DNA from: Herbaspirillum sp. 3R11
GTDB lineage: Bacteria; Pseudomonadota; Gammaproteobacteria; Burkholderiales; Burkholderiaceae_D
Assembly (NCBI RefSeq): GCF_004563925.1
Contig: NZ_SPNJ01000001.1
Location: 186,001 to 250,000 of the forward strand
Direction of reading: 5' to 3'
DNA length: 64,000 bases
The notes under the pieces were generated by a model. The model saw nothing but the letters and a program-made list of their open reading frames with translations. It did not search any database and was not told the origin of the DNA. Of the stretch, positions 10,143 through 18,405 are shown one piece after another (positions within the stretch are counted from its first letter, which is position 1; each line of letters starts with the position of its first letter). The translations under genes were made by a program, and so were the position numbers.

Positions 10143-10543
10143 TGTTCACCTTGCCTTTATCTACAGAATCAATTTGGGAGAAGTTTTTATAAAAACCCTT
10201 TTGACTAACGAACGGTGTCACTGCAATCTTACTTGCTGATACACGTTTTATGTCGAAAAATTACGATCATCACATCGTAAAATGTAAATAATTCGCCAAG
10301 CTGACTCTGCTTCTGCAGTCTTCTTTCGCATATTTTTGAGGAAAAATGGTGATTCTTTGTCGAAACATTCGGCAAGAATCAAGGCGGCACCGAGCAAGCG
10401 AGTATTGCGGCGGGACGTTCAGATATTCCAAAATCACGCGATTCTGGTGCGAGGCTTAACGAAGGTAGAAAGAGGATACGCGGCAAGCGTGAGGTGACGG
10501 GATGGCGGTAGAGAGGCGCGCGCTAAACAGAGTCTTGCTGAAA
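10143..10543. other. intergenic region with inverted repeat, no gene seen
   Basis: This 401-bp gap upstream of the methyltransferase gene holds a perfect 7-6-7 inverted repeat, TTACGAT/ATCGTAA (10261-10280), about 120 bp before the methyltransferase start. It may be an operator or a weak terminator. The part nearest the upstream gene (10380-10540) is GC-richer and codes for nothing recognisable. An internal promoter for the methyltransferase is likely here but no clear -35/-10 pair was found. Confidence 0.5.
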
Positions 10544-11377
10544 CTATTGGGAATCGATGCGGTGTTTGTTTCTAAAATCAGGATCGCACCGGCTTAACAC
10601 TTCCTCACGGAGTGAAAAGTAATCGCGAAGGTAGTGCTCTCGTTGCGACGTCATATAAGCGATTTTCAACGCGTTGAGCATTCGCAGTTCATCCCGACAT
10701 GGATAATATAGTCGGGGCAGGAGCGGCATCAGATAGTTGACGACCTTCAGGTTTGGCGTCAACGCAAGTACTGCAGAGGCGATGCGCTCAATCACGAAAA
10801 CCTTGATCTGCATGAGACTGTTACCGTGATTGGTGACTGCATTGAGTCGTTCATTCAAGCTGCTCTTCTCATGTTCTGCGATGTCAAAGATTCGCTCTGT
10901 AATCGCGAACCATGTTCGCCAGAAAATCGGCTTGGCGACAATGTAGTTGCAAAAAACGGTCGTGCGGAAATCGTTGATCAATAGCTTGAAGTCGATGGGA
11001 ATATCGATTCTTTTGAAAAAATCCTCTACGATCGCAAGCATCCCGGAATAAGATTCTTCACCTTGCTGAAATACATTCAGATAGCACGCCGAATCCACCA
11101 CGGACGGCGAGAATGTGTAGATGTCAGCGCCCGGTTGCTCGTTCATGAACGCAAGCGCTTTTTCCGCCGTCAGATGCGTTTGTATTTTGAAAAGCGGCGA
11201 GAAGAAGCCGTAGTAACTGCTTTCTTCAAGCAGGTTCTCAAGGAAATAGCCGCGTATTCCCCAATATTCGCGCCAATCGGGCCGGAGCTTCCCCTTGATC
11301 TCCATTGGAAGGAAACCGGGATCCAGCATTTCTCGGCTGGCCTCGTCGTTGTAGAGCTGAAAGATAGGGATGCTCAT
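10544..11377 (-). CDS. conserved protein of unknown function (tandem paralogue B)
   Basis: This is a 277-residue protein without signal peptide, membrane segment or a fold I recognise. It is a clear paralogue of the upstream gene product: both share LDPGF near the N terminus, RPDWREYW, YYGF-SPLFK, YTFSPS, ACYLNVF, a segment reading INDFR-TVFCNYI-AKP-FW, FVIERIAS, ALKIAY and YFSLR. Its ATG overlaps the stop of the upstream paralogue (ATGA), so the two are translationally coupled and probably made in fixed ratio. I have an unverified impression that similar proteins occur beside glycosyltransferases in polysaccharide loci. No catalytic residue assignment is possible. Confidence 0.8.
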   Translation of the reverse strand: MSIPIFQLYNDEASREMLDPGFLPMEIKGKLRPDWREYWGIRGYFLENLLEESSYYGFFSPLFKIQTHLTAEKALAFMNEQPGADIYTFSPSVVDSACYLNVFQQGEESYSGMLAIVEDFFKRIDIPIDFKLLINDFRTTVFCNYIVAKPIFWRTWFAITERIFDIAEHEKSSLNERLNAVTNHGNSLMQIKVFVIERIASAVLALTPNLKVVNYLMPLLPRLYYPCRDELRMLNALKIAYMTSQREHYLRDYFSLREEVLSRCDPDFRNKHRIDSQ

Positions 11378-12312
11378 GTCATTACCGGATCTTCGTAACG
11401 TGGCGGGGACATGAGGAGATCGGGATCCTTTTCATCTGTTTTGGCTGGCCGGACATTCTCGTCGACGTGGAAAAAATCGATGTGATGTTCGTTGAATTCC
11501 AGTGCTTCGCAACGCTGTAGCACGCAGGTGCGCAGGGAGAAGTAGATGCGCAGATATTCCGTGTCGAATGAATCCGCATAGGCGATTTTTAGTGCATTGA
11601 GCAGCACCATTTCTTTTCGATAAGCAAAGTAATTGGCATTTTCTTTCCAGGGCATGACTTGAATCTCGAAATCGCATACTTTCAGCTCCGGCAGCAGTGC
11701 CAGCAGCAGGGAGGCAATGCGCTCGATGATGAAAACCTTCATCGACAGGGAAGCTTTATGATAGTCGGTCGATTTGTTCAGCAACTGTGCCAACCGACCT
11801 TCCTTCCGTTCTGCAATCTGGAATAGCCGTTCGGTGATGGTGAACCACTTATTCCAGAATACGGGCTTGGCAATGATGTAATTACAGAAAACGGTACTGC
11901 GAAAATCATTGATGAATTTGCTGAAATCGATGTTGATCTCCAGCATGTCGAGAAATTCTTTCATGACGGGGATCATGCCTGGATGGCATCTGTTGCCGTG
12001 CTCAAATACGTTTAAATAGCATGCAGCTTCCGGGAACGAGGGCGAAAAGGTATAGACATCATCGCCAGGATTTTCTGCGATGAAAGCGAAGACCTGTTGC
12101 GAATCCAGACAGGTTTTTTCTTTGAAGAGTGGGGACAGAAATCCGTAATAATCGTTTTCCCGCAATGTATTCTTGAGGAAGTATTTTCGGATCGCCCAGT
12201 ACTCACGCCAATCCGGACGCGGATTGCCGGCTATCTCCAGGGGGATGAAACCGGGATCCAACATCTTCCTGCTCTTCTTGTCATAGAACAGTTGGAAAAT
12301 ATTTACTTTCAT
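11374..12312 (-). CDS. conserved protein of unknown function (tandem paralogue A)
   Basis: This 312-residue protein is the paralogue of the downstream gene product and is about 35 residues longer because of an acidic, His/Pro-containing C-terminal tail. Conserved blocks in order are LDPGFIPLEI, RPDWREYWAIR, DYYGFLSPLF, YTFSPSFPEAACYLNVFEHG, INDFRSTVFCNYIIAKPVFW and FVIERIASLLLAL. The start at 12312 is chosen over an in-frame ATG at 12333 because TTTGGAG lies 9 nt upstream of it, inside the longer version, and because the paralogue begins at the equivalent residue. Aromatic and charged residues dominate the conserved blocks, which suggests a soluble ligand-binding or enzymatic protein. Confidence 0.8.
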   Translation of the reverse strand: MKVNIFQLFYDKKSRKMLDPGFIPLEIAGNPRPDWREYWAIRKYFLKNTLRENDYYGFLSPLFKEKTCLDSQQVFAFIAENPGDDVYTFSPSFPEAACYLNVFEHGNRCHPGMIPVMKEFLDMLEINIDFSKFINDFRSTVFCNYIIAKPVFWNKWFTITERLFQIAERKEGRLAQLLNKSTDYHKASLSMKVFIIERIASLLLALLPELKVCDFEIQVMPWKENANYFAYRKEMVLLNALKIAYADSFDTEYLRIYFSLRTCVLQRCEALEFNEHHIDFFHVDENVRPAKTDEKDPDLLMSPPRYEDPVMT

Positions 12313-12454
12313 TCGAAAGTGCTCCAAATTCAATGCGCCTGCAAGAGGAGGCTTCTTGAGGATAGAACGTATTTCAGAAAATGAGAGAGTCGACGCTTTC
12401 AGTCTGGCTCTTCAGTCCCTCCTGAAGTTGATTTCTGAATGTTCGCGACGCAGT

Positions 12455-13249
12455 TCAGTCCTTCTTGTACACCGACAAGGAGGCTTTCACGTCCATGCGC
12501 ATGCGAATCAACTCCTCAACTTCGGCATCACCGGTCTGATCTTCGCGAGGGGCGAACAAGGCGCGTCCGCGCTGACTTATCCCCTCGACTGGTTCGCTCA
12601 GATAGTAGACGGCAAGGGACTTGCGGAATATATGGTCTGGTTGCGTCAACGGCTTGCTCAAGCCATGCCACGAGTTCTTCGTTGTATCGAAGATGACGGC
12701 CCGATTAAATAAGGGCGCGACTTCTTTAATCAACTTTCCCGGTCTATTGGTGTTGCTGTCGTGCTCCCATAGCCCGAGATGGCCACCGTAGACGCTCAGC
12801 ATCTCCTGCGAAACATAAATGATCAGGTTGATCTTGCGCTGCAAATTGATTTTCGGATGAAGCGAATAATCGAGATGTGGATTCAGATTGCCGCCGGTGC
12901 CGTGGCAATGCCAACCGCCACCATGAAGGCCACTGTCCGAATACAGCGTTTCACCGACCAGGGAGGACAGTTCGTCAAGAAATTCAGGTGAATTGAGGTA
13001 GCAAAAGAAACGGTATGTTTCAGGAGGAAAGACATTCCAGTCGTTCAGCGCTTTTTTATCCTCGATCGCATTTTTGTAGCAAAACCATTTTGGCGAATCG
13101 TAGTCGAGAAATTCTTGTGCCAGCTGTTGCAAGACTTCCGGTTTCACGAATTGATCAATCACGGCGTGAGGGAATGGCAAGGCCGAAGGAAAATCCGCAA
13201 ATGCAGATCGGAGATGATGAAGGTTAATCGGAGCGTAAGAATTCGACAT
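12455..13249 (-). CDS. 2-oxoglutarate/Fe(II)-dependent oxygenase
   Basis: This 264-residue protein has the prolyl-4-hydroxylase-like double-stranded beta-helix signature. The iron ligands are H125 and D127 (NPHLDYS) and H195 (NSWHGLS), and R209 (FRKSLAVYYL) is placed to bind 2-oxoglutarate. It would hydroxylate a protein, sugar or small-molecule substrate using O2. The start is preceded by the strong ribosome-binding site AGGAGG. It is the first gene of the AT-rich minus-strand cassette, and its substrate may be the product of the cassette, which is unknown. Confidence 0.88.
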   Translation of the reverse strand: MSNSYAPINLHHLRSAFADFPSALPFPHAVIDQFVKPEVLQQLAQEFLDYDSPKWFCYKNAIEDKKALNDWNVFPPETYRFFCYLNSPEFLDELSSLVGETLYSDSGLHGGGWHCHGTGGNLNPHLDYSLHPKINLQRKINLIIYVSQEMLSVYGGHLGLWEHDSNTNRPGKLIKEVAPLFNRAVIFDTTKNSWHGLSKPLTQPDHIFRKSLAVYYLSEPVEGISQRGRALFAPREDQTGDAEVEELIRMRMDVKASLSVYKKD

Positions 13250-13424
13250 TCAGATCCTCCTATACCACGTCATTCAGGGAAGGACGAATGACATGTGCCG
13301 GGTTGGTTGGATTCAGAATAGTCGGCTGGGTAGCACACTCATATAGTAAAAATTCGATTAATTATGATTATTTGATTTGCTTCTAAATCTAATCACTACC
13401 GATACTTGGTCGTATCTGTTGGTT

Positions 13425-13462
13425 GTAAAAACGAAAAAGGCTGACATCTTGCGATGCCAGCC
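13425..13462 (-). terminator. rho-independent terminator of the sugar ABC operon
   Basis: On the minus strand the stem GGCTGgCATC/GATGtCAGCC with a GCAA loop (13439-13462) is followed by TTTTTCGTTTTT. It lies about 23 bp after the last permease gene. The hairpin is the same, apart from the position of its A-C mismatch, as the lpdA terminator at 5482-5505. Confidence 0.88.
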
Positions 13463-13484
13463 CTTCATTTTAGGTAGGACGGAA

Positions 13485-14369
13485 TTATTCCTTGACCGCT
13501 CCGGTCATGCCCGACACGTAGTATTCCACGAAGAACGAATACACCACCGCCACCGGCAACGACCCCAGCAGTGCGCCCGCCATCAGCGCGCCCCAGTGAT
13601 AGACGTCGCCGTCGACCAGTTCGGTCACGATACCCACCGGCACCGTCTTCACTTCCGAAGAAGAGATGAAGGTCAGCGCGTAGATGAACTCGTTCCACGA
13701 CAGCGTGAAGGCGAAGATACCGGCCGAAATCAGACCCGGCACCGCCAGCGGCAGGATGATCTTGATCAGGATCTCCCAACGCGTGGCGCCGTCGATCAGC
13801 GCGCATTCTTCCAGCTCATACGGAATCGAGCGGAAGTAGCCCATCAGCAGCCAGGTGCAGAACGGAATCAGGAAAGTCGGATACGTCAGGATCAGCGCCC
13901 AGCGCGTATCGAACAGACCCAGCTTGAACACGATCGCCGCCAGCGGGATGAACAGGATCGATGGCGGGATCAGATACGCCAGGAAGATGCCCAGACCAAC
14001 TTGCTTGGAGCCCTGGAAGCGCAGGCGCTCGATGGCGTAAGCGGCGAACACGCTGGCCGCCAGCGAGGCAAACGTCGACACCACCGACACGATCACCGTG
14101 TTGAGCAGCCACGCCGGATACTGGGTTTCAAACAGCAGCTTCTTGAAGTGGGCCAGCGTCGGCGCCACCACCCAGAACGGATTGCCGGTCTGGCGCAGCA
14201 GTTCGTTGTCCGGCTTGAACGCCGTGATCACCATCCAGTAGAACGGGAACAGCAGCACGAACACGAAGATGCCCAACGGAATATACGTCGTGATCCAGCG
14301 GCGCGGCACCGATTGCAGGAAATCCATGCCTTGCGTTTCCTGCTGCAGGTCTTTTGACTTCTTGCTCAT
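13485..14369 (-). CDS. sugar ABC transporter permease, MalG/UgpE type
   Basis: This is one of the two membrane subunits of a CUT1-family carbohydrate importer. The 294-residue protein has six predicted membrane segments and the permease loop ECALIDGATRWEILIKIILP that docks on the ATPase. The start overlaps the stop of the partner permease by 4 nt, which implies translational coupling. The transporter is completed by the permease at 14366, the Tat-exported binding protein at 15514 and the ATPase at 16983. The substrate is probably a pentose, hexose or polyol matching the adjacent aldonate enzymes. Confidence 0.93.
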   Translation of the reverse strand: MSKKSKDLQQETQGMDFLQSVPRRWITTYIPLGIFVFVLLFPFYWMVITAFKPDNELLRQTGNPFWVVAPTLAHFKKLLFETQYPAWLLNTVIVSVVSTFASLAASVFAAYAIERLRFQGSKQVGLGIFLAYLIPPSILFIPLAAIVFKLGLFDTRWALILTYPTFLIPFCTWLLMGYFRSIPYELEECALIDGATRWEILIKIILPLAVPGLISAGIFAFTLSWNEFIYALTFISSSEVKTVPVGIVTELVDGDVYHWGALMAGALLGSLPVAVVYSFFVEYYVSGMTGAVKE

Positions 14370-15265
14370 TTGTCACCTCCTTGTTGCCAGCCGCGACGTT
14401 GCAGGCCGAAGTACGAAAACATGATGGCTGCGAGCAGGAAAGGAATCATGTAGGTTGCCAGAGCGGCGCCTTCACCGAGCGAGCCGCCGGGGATTGCGCG
14501 TTGGAACGACAGAGTTGCCATCAGATGCGTTGCATTCAACGGACCGCCGCGTGTGAGCACATAGATCAGCTGGAAGTCGGTGAAGGTGAACAGCACAGAG
14601 AACGTCATCACCACTGCAATGATCGGCGTCAGCAACGGCAGCGTGACGTAGCGGAATTGCTGCCACGGCTTGGCGCCGTCAATCGCCGCTGCCTCATACA
14701 GCGAAGGCGAGATGGTCTGCAGGCCGGCCAGCAGCGAGATCGCCACGAACGGAATGCCGCGCCAGACGTTGGCGACCACGGTGGAAATCCGCGCCAGCCA
14801 AGGATCGCCGAGGAAGTCGATGTAGTGATCGATCAGGCCCATCTTCACGAGTGCCCAGCTGATCACCGAAAACTGCGAGTCGTACATCCACCAGAACGCC
14901 AGCGCCGACAAGGCGGTGGGGACGATCCATGGCAGCAGCACGATGGCGCGGAAGAAGGTTTTGAGCGGCAGGTTCTTGTTGAGCAGAATCGCCAGCCACA
15001 AGCCGAGCACGAACTTCAGAATGCTGGCGGTGATGGTGTAGAACAGCGTGTTGAACAGCGACAGCTGCGCCAGCGAATCGCCCAGCAGGTAGGAATAGTT
15101 GTCCAGCCCGATGAAGCTGCCTTCGCCACCGATTTTGGTATCGGTGAAGCCAAGCCAGATTCCCAGTCCGAGCGGGTAAGTAAGAAACACGACAAGCAGT
15201 AATACGGCAGGCGCCATGAACAGCATGCCCAGCACATTACGATTGTTCAGCAGTCGGGATAACAT
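14366..15265 (-). CDS. sugar ABC transporter permease, MalF/UgpA type
   Basis: This is the second membrane subunit of the CUT1-type importer, about 299 residues from the chosen start. It has six membrane segments, a periplasmic stretch and the ATPase-docking loop EAAAIDGAKPWQQFRYVTLP. The start at 15265 has GAGG at a proper distance; an in-frame start 60 nt further upstream would add a charged leader (RSHRQPPCGRSHH) that is not typical. The gene follows a large palindrome that separates it from the binding-protein gene, which probably lowers its expression relative to that gene. Confidence 0.92.
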   Translation of the reverse strand: MLSRLLNNRNVLGMLFMAPAVLLLVVFLTYPLGLGIWLGFTDTKIGGEGSFIGLDNYSYLLGDSLAQLSLFNTLFYTITASILKFVLGLWLAILLNKNLPLKTFFRAIVLLPWIVPTALSALAFWWMYDSQFSVISWALVKMGLIDHYIDFLGDPWLARISTVVANVWRGIPFVAISLLAGLQTISPSLYEAAAIDGAKPWQQFRYVTLPLLTPIIAVVMTFSVLFTFTDFQLIYVLTRGGPLNATHLMATLSFQRAIPGGSLGEGAALATYMIPFLLAAIMFSYFGLQRRGWQQGGDK

Positions 15266-15371
15266 AAGCAGACCTCGGTAAGCGTGATGACTGCGTCCGC
15301 ACGGCGGTTGCCGGTGCGAACGCATGTTTTGCTCCTTGCACTACGATTTCAAGAGCAAGAATTCATTACGT

Positions 15372-15513
15372 AAACCTGTTCACGATCTGTAGCGAGAGGT
15401 CGTCAGGCGGTGGCGGACGGAGCACAGGAACCGGAATGTACTTCAGTACATGAGGATTCCGAGCACCGCCCGACGCCGGATCACGGCCTCGCAGTAAGAT
15501 CGTGAACAGGTTT
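15372..15513. repeat. large imperfect palindrome between binding-protein and permease genes
   Basis: A 142-nt palindrome begins directly after the stop of the binding-protein gene. The outer arms AAACCTGTTCACGATCT (15372-15388) and its exact complement (15497-15513) pair over 17 bp. The apex is ATGTACT-TC-AGTACAT, and between them further complementary blocks (GGCGGTG/CACCGCC, GGAAT/ATTCC) allow a nearly continuous long hairpin. In the operon message this would protect the upstream binding-protein mRNA from 3' decay, as REP/BIME elements do. Its compact, mobile-looking form suggests a dispersed intergenic repeat. Confidence 0.85.
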
Positions 15514-16851
15514 TTACGCTTTGTAGAAGCGTTTGGCCCGATCGGCAGCGCGGTCAATTGCTTGCTGCACGGTTTTGGAGCCGCTGGCCGCTTCCGCCAC
15601 CATGTCGACCACCACGTAGTCGGCCATGCAGGCGGCAGACGCCTGGCCCAGCGGACCTTCGTGGCCGTGATCGATCATCAGCGCAGCCGAATCGCGATAC
15701 ACGGTGGCCTTCGGATCCGAAGTCCAGATGGCGTTCTTTTCATAGGCCTTGAGCGATTGGCTGACGTAGCCGATGGATGCTTCCATCCATGGGTTGTATT
15801 GCTCCGGTTCAAACATGAACTGCACGAAAGCCTTGGCCGCATTCGGGAACTTGGTGTGCTTGAAGACCATCATCTGCGTGATCTGCATCAGCTCGGTCGG
15901 CTTGCCGGCAGGGCCGACAGGGAAGTGGGCGTGCTGCGTATCCTTCGCCAATTCCTGCATCTTCGGATCAGTCGAATTCTTGGCCGCGTAGTACACCGAG
16001 ATGCCGTTGGCGGTCATGCTGATCTGGCCGTCCAGGTAAGCCTTGTTGTTCGACGGATCTTGCCAGGACAGGGTGCCCGGGATGAAGGTTGCGTACAGTT
16101 GCTTGGCGTATTCAAGCGCGGCACGGGTTTCCGGCGAGTTGATGGCGACTGCGCCTTTCTTGTCGACCAGCTTACCGCCATGCGACCACAGCAGCCAATG
16201 CGCCCAGTTGTTGGCGTCGCCGACAGCTTTGCCGAGTGCGAAACCGACCGGTGTGTTCTTGGCCTTGAGGGCCTGGCACATCTTCAGGAAGCCGGCGGTG
16301 TCCTTCGGCACGGCGTCGAAGCCGGCTGCTTTCAACTGGCTTTCGCGATAGACCAGCGCATTGCCGACCACGCCGACCGGCAGCGCAATCCACTTGCCGT
16401 CCTTGGTGCCGTATTTGCGGCAGACGTCGTACCAGCCGCCCAGACGGCTGCCCAGCGATGTCGCCAGGTCGGTCAGGTCGATCAACTTGGTCGGATATTG
16501 TTGCGGGTCATCGAACCAGCTCATGACGATGTCCGGACCCGAACCCACGTTGGCTGCAACCGCCGCCTTCGGGCGCAGGTCTTCCCAGCCTTCGCTGTCG
16601 GTGCGCACGGCAACGCCGAACTTCTCGGTGAATTTCTTCACGTTCGCATTCCACAGGTCTTCATCGCCCTGGACGAAACGCTTCCAGCGCAGCACGCGCA
16701 GCGTTGCACCTTTTTCGATTTCGAACTTCAGGCCGGCGCCGGTGGCGGCCGGTGCCGCCGGTGCGGCGAATGCATTGGTGGTGGCTACTGTCGATGCCGC
16801 AGCGACGGATGCGCTGGCGGCCAGGAAATTACGTCTGGTCAGCTTAGTCAT
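15514..16851 (-). CDS. sugar ABC transporter substrate-binding protein, Tat-exported
   Basis: This 445-residue family 1 extracellular solute-binding protein captures the sugar in the periplasm. The N terminus has a twin-arginine motif (TRRNFLA) with a hydrophobic stretch and an AFA-A type cleavage site near residue 30, so export of the folded protein by Tat is expected. The mature part shows the binding-protein pattern (VLRWKRFVQGDEDLWNANV, VLKMCQALKAKNTPVGFAL-like lobe regions). GGAGTAGGAGAC precedes the start. It lies between the ATPase and permease genes, and a palindrome after its stop probably sets its higher expression. Confidence 0.92.
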   Translation of the reverse strand: MTKLTRRNFLAASASVAAASTVATTNAFAAPAAPAATGAGLKFEIEKGATLRVLRWKRFVQGDEDLWNANVKKFTEKFGVAVRTDSEGWEDLRPKAAVAANVGSGPDIVMSWFDDPQQYPTKLIDLTDLATSLGSRLGGWYDVCRKYGTKDGKWIALPVGVVGNALVYRESQLKAAGFDAVPKDTAGFLKMCQALKAKNTPVGFALGKAVGDANNWAHWLLWSHGGKLVDKKGAVAINSPETRAALEYAKQLYATFIPGTLSWQDPSNNKAYLDGQISMTANGISVYYAAKNSTDPKMQELAKDTQHAHFPVGPAGKPTELMQITQMMVFKHTKFPNAAKAFVQFMFEPEQYNPWMEASIGYVSQSLKAYEKNAIWTSDPKATVYRDSAALMIDHGHEGPLGQASAACMADYVVVDMVAEAASGSKTVQQAIDRAADRAKRFYKA

Positions 16852-16982
16852 GTCTCCTACTCCTTCTCTTCTGATGAAAGTGAATGGGCCCAGGTTTTAA
16901 GGCTTTTTATTTTTTACTTTTACTTGCTGTGTTACAGGGACTGCTTGCTAAATTTGCTACCAAATCTTGACGGCCTGAGTTC

Positions 16983-18071
16983 TCAGTCGCGCGCCAATGT
17001 CTTGCCGCTGTCGGCATCGAACAAATGCGTGCTGCCGTGTTCCGGCACCAGCGTGATGGTGTCGCCGGCCGAGAAGTCGTGACGTTCGCGGAAGATCGAT
17101 GTCAGGCTGGTGTCGCTGAAGCGGGCATACACTTCGGTATCGGCGCCGGTCGGCTCGACCACGACGACCTTGGTGCTCATGCCGCTGCCGGCAGGACCGA
17201 TGGTCAGATGCTCGGGACGCACGCCGTAGACCACGCGCTGGCCGTCGACGCCGTCCAGGCCGCGATGCGCATACGGCGCCGGCAGACGCGTGCCGTCGGC
17301 GAATTCGACTTCGGCCTTGTCGGCATTGCGGCGCAACGTGGCAGGGATGAAGTTCATCGCCGGCGAGCCGATGAAGCCGGCCACGAAGATATTGGCAGGG
17401 CGGTCGTACAGTTCGAGCGGACGGCCACGCTGTTCCACCAGGCCATCGCGCATGACGACGATCTGGTCGGCCATGGTCATCGCCTCGATCTGATCGTGGG
17501 TGACGTAGACCGACGTGGTCTTCAGGCGCTGGTGCAGCTCCTTGATCTCGGTACGCATTTGTACGCGCAGCTTGGCGTCGAGGTTGGACAGCGGTTCATC
17601 GAACAGGAACACTTGCGGATCACGGACGATCGCGCGACCCATCGCCACACGTTGGCGTTGGCCGCCGGAGAGCTGGCGCGGATAGCGTTCCAGCAGCGTG
17701 GTCAGGCCGAGGATTTCGGCGGCCTTCTTGACCTGTTGCTGGATGAAGGACTTGTCCTTCTTGGCCAGCATCAGCGAGAACGCCATGTTGTCGTTGACCG
17801 TCATGTGCGGATACAAGGCGTAATTCTGGAACACCATGGCGATGTCGCGGTCCTTGGGCTGGACGTTGTTGACGACGGTGCCGCCGATGGAGATTTCACC
17901 TTCGGTGATTTCTTCGAGGCCTGCCAGCATGCGCAACAGCGTCGACTTGCCGCAGCCGGAAGGGCCCACGAGCACTGCGAATTCGCCGTCGGCGATGTCG
18001 ATGTCGACACCGCGGATAACCTGGGTGCTGCCGAATTGTTTCTTGATGCCGCGAATCTGTACTGATGCCAT
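16983..18071 (-). CDS. sugar ABC transporter ATP-binding protein, MalK/UgpC type
   Basis: This is the ATPase of the CUT1 importer, 362 residues. Walker A is GPSGCGKST, the signature is LSGGQRQR, Walker B is [12 protein letters not shown] and the switch His is in [14 protein letters not shown]-terminal OB-fold (TOBE) regulatory domain follows ([12 protein letters not shown]). The start at 18071 has GAGGAG 6 nt upstream and matches the family start (MASVQIRGI); a longer frame from 18140 is not needed. It appears to be the first gene of the four-gene transporter unit. Confidence 0.94.
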   Translation of the reverse strand: MASVQIRGIKKQFGSTQVIRGVDIDIADGEFAVLVGPSGCGKSTLLRMLAGLEEITEGEISIGGTVVNNVQPKDRDIAMVFQNYALYPHMTVNDNMAFSLMLAKKDKSFIQQQVKKAAEILGLTTLLERYPRQLSGGQRQRVAMGRAIVRDPQVFLFDEPLSNLDAKLRVQMRTEIKELHQRLKTTSVYVTHDQIEAMTMADQIVVMRDGLVEQRGRPLELYDRPANIFVAGFIGSPAMNFIPATLRRNADKAEVEFADGTRLPAPYAHRGLDGVDGQRVVYGVRPEHLTIGPAGSGMSTKVVVVEPTGADTEVYARFSDTSLTSIFRERHDFSAGDTITLVPEHGSTHLFDADSGKTLARD

Positions 18072-18405
18072 GCCTTGCTCCTCGTCTATATCCTCGTTTT
18101 TGTGTCTGCGATAAACCCTTTCTTGGAGGGCTTCGCACATTTAATTCTGATACCTGCGCCGTTTTGGTTTTTATGGTTTTCGGCGGTACTGAGAGATACA
18201 AAATGACAGCCACTATCGCTACGTCGATAACGCCATGACAGTGGACATAGTTACATCGTCGGTATTCGTACCTCTCTGTTTTGCTCGGGGCTGCTGCTCT
18301 GCTACGGATTGCTGTGAGTACCGTGCTGCGTCTGCTTGTGTTGCTGCTGCTATTACCATTGCTGCGGACGCAGCCGGTGCTCTTGCGATTCTTGTCTCTG
18401 TTTTT
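18072..18405. other. intergenic region, probable promoter of the sugar ABC operon
   Basis: This 334-bp gap lies upstream of the ATPase gene on the minus strand and downstream of the hydroxyacid dehydrogenase gene. It contains a weak dyad, TATCG-CTACGT-CGATA (near 18215-18230), and a Leu/Cys-codon-rich stretch without a supportable gene. No clear terminator or promoter elements were found. Confidence 0.35.

Noticed and set aside
12094-12112. LexA-like CTGT...ACAG pair
   Set aside because: The spacing is 11 bp instead of 8 and it lies inside a coding region.
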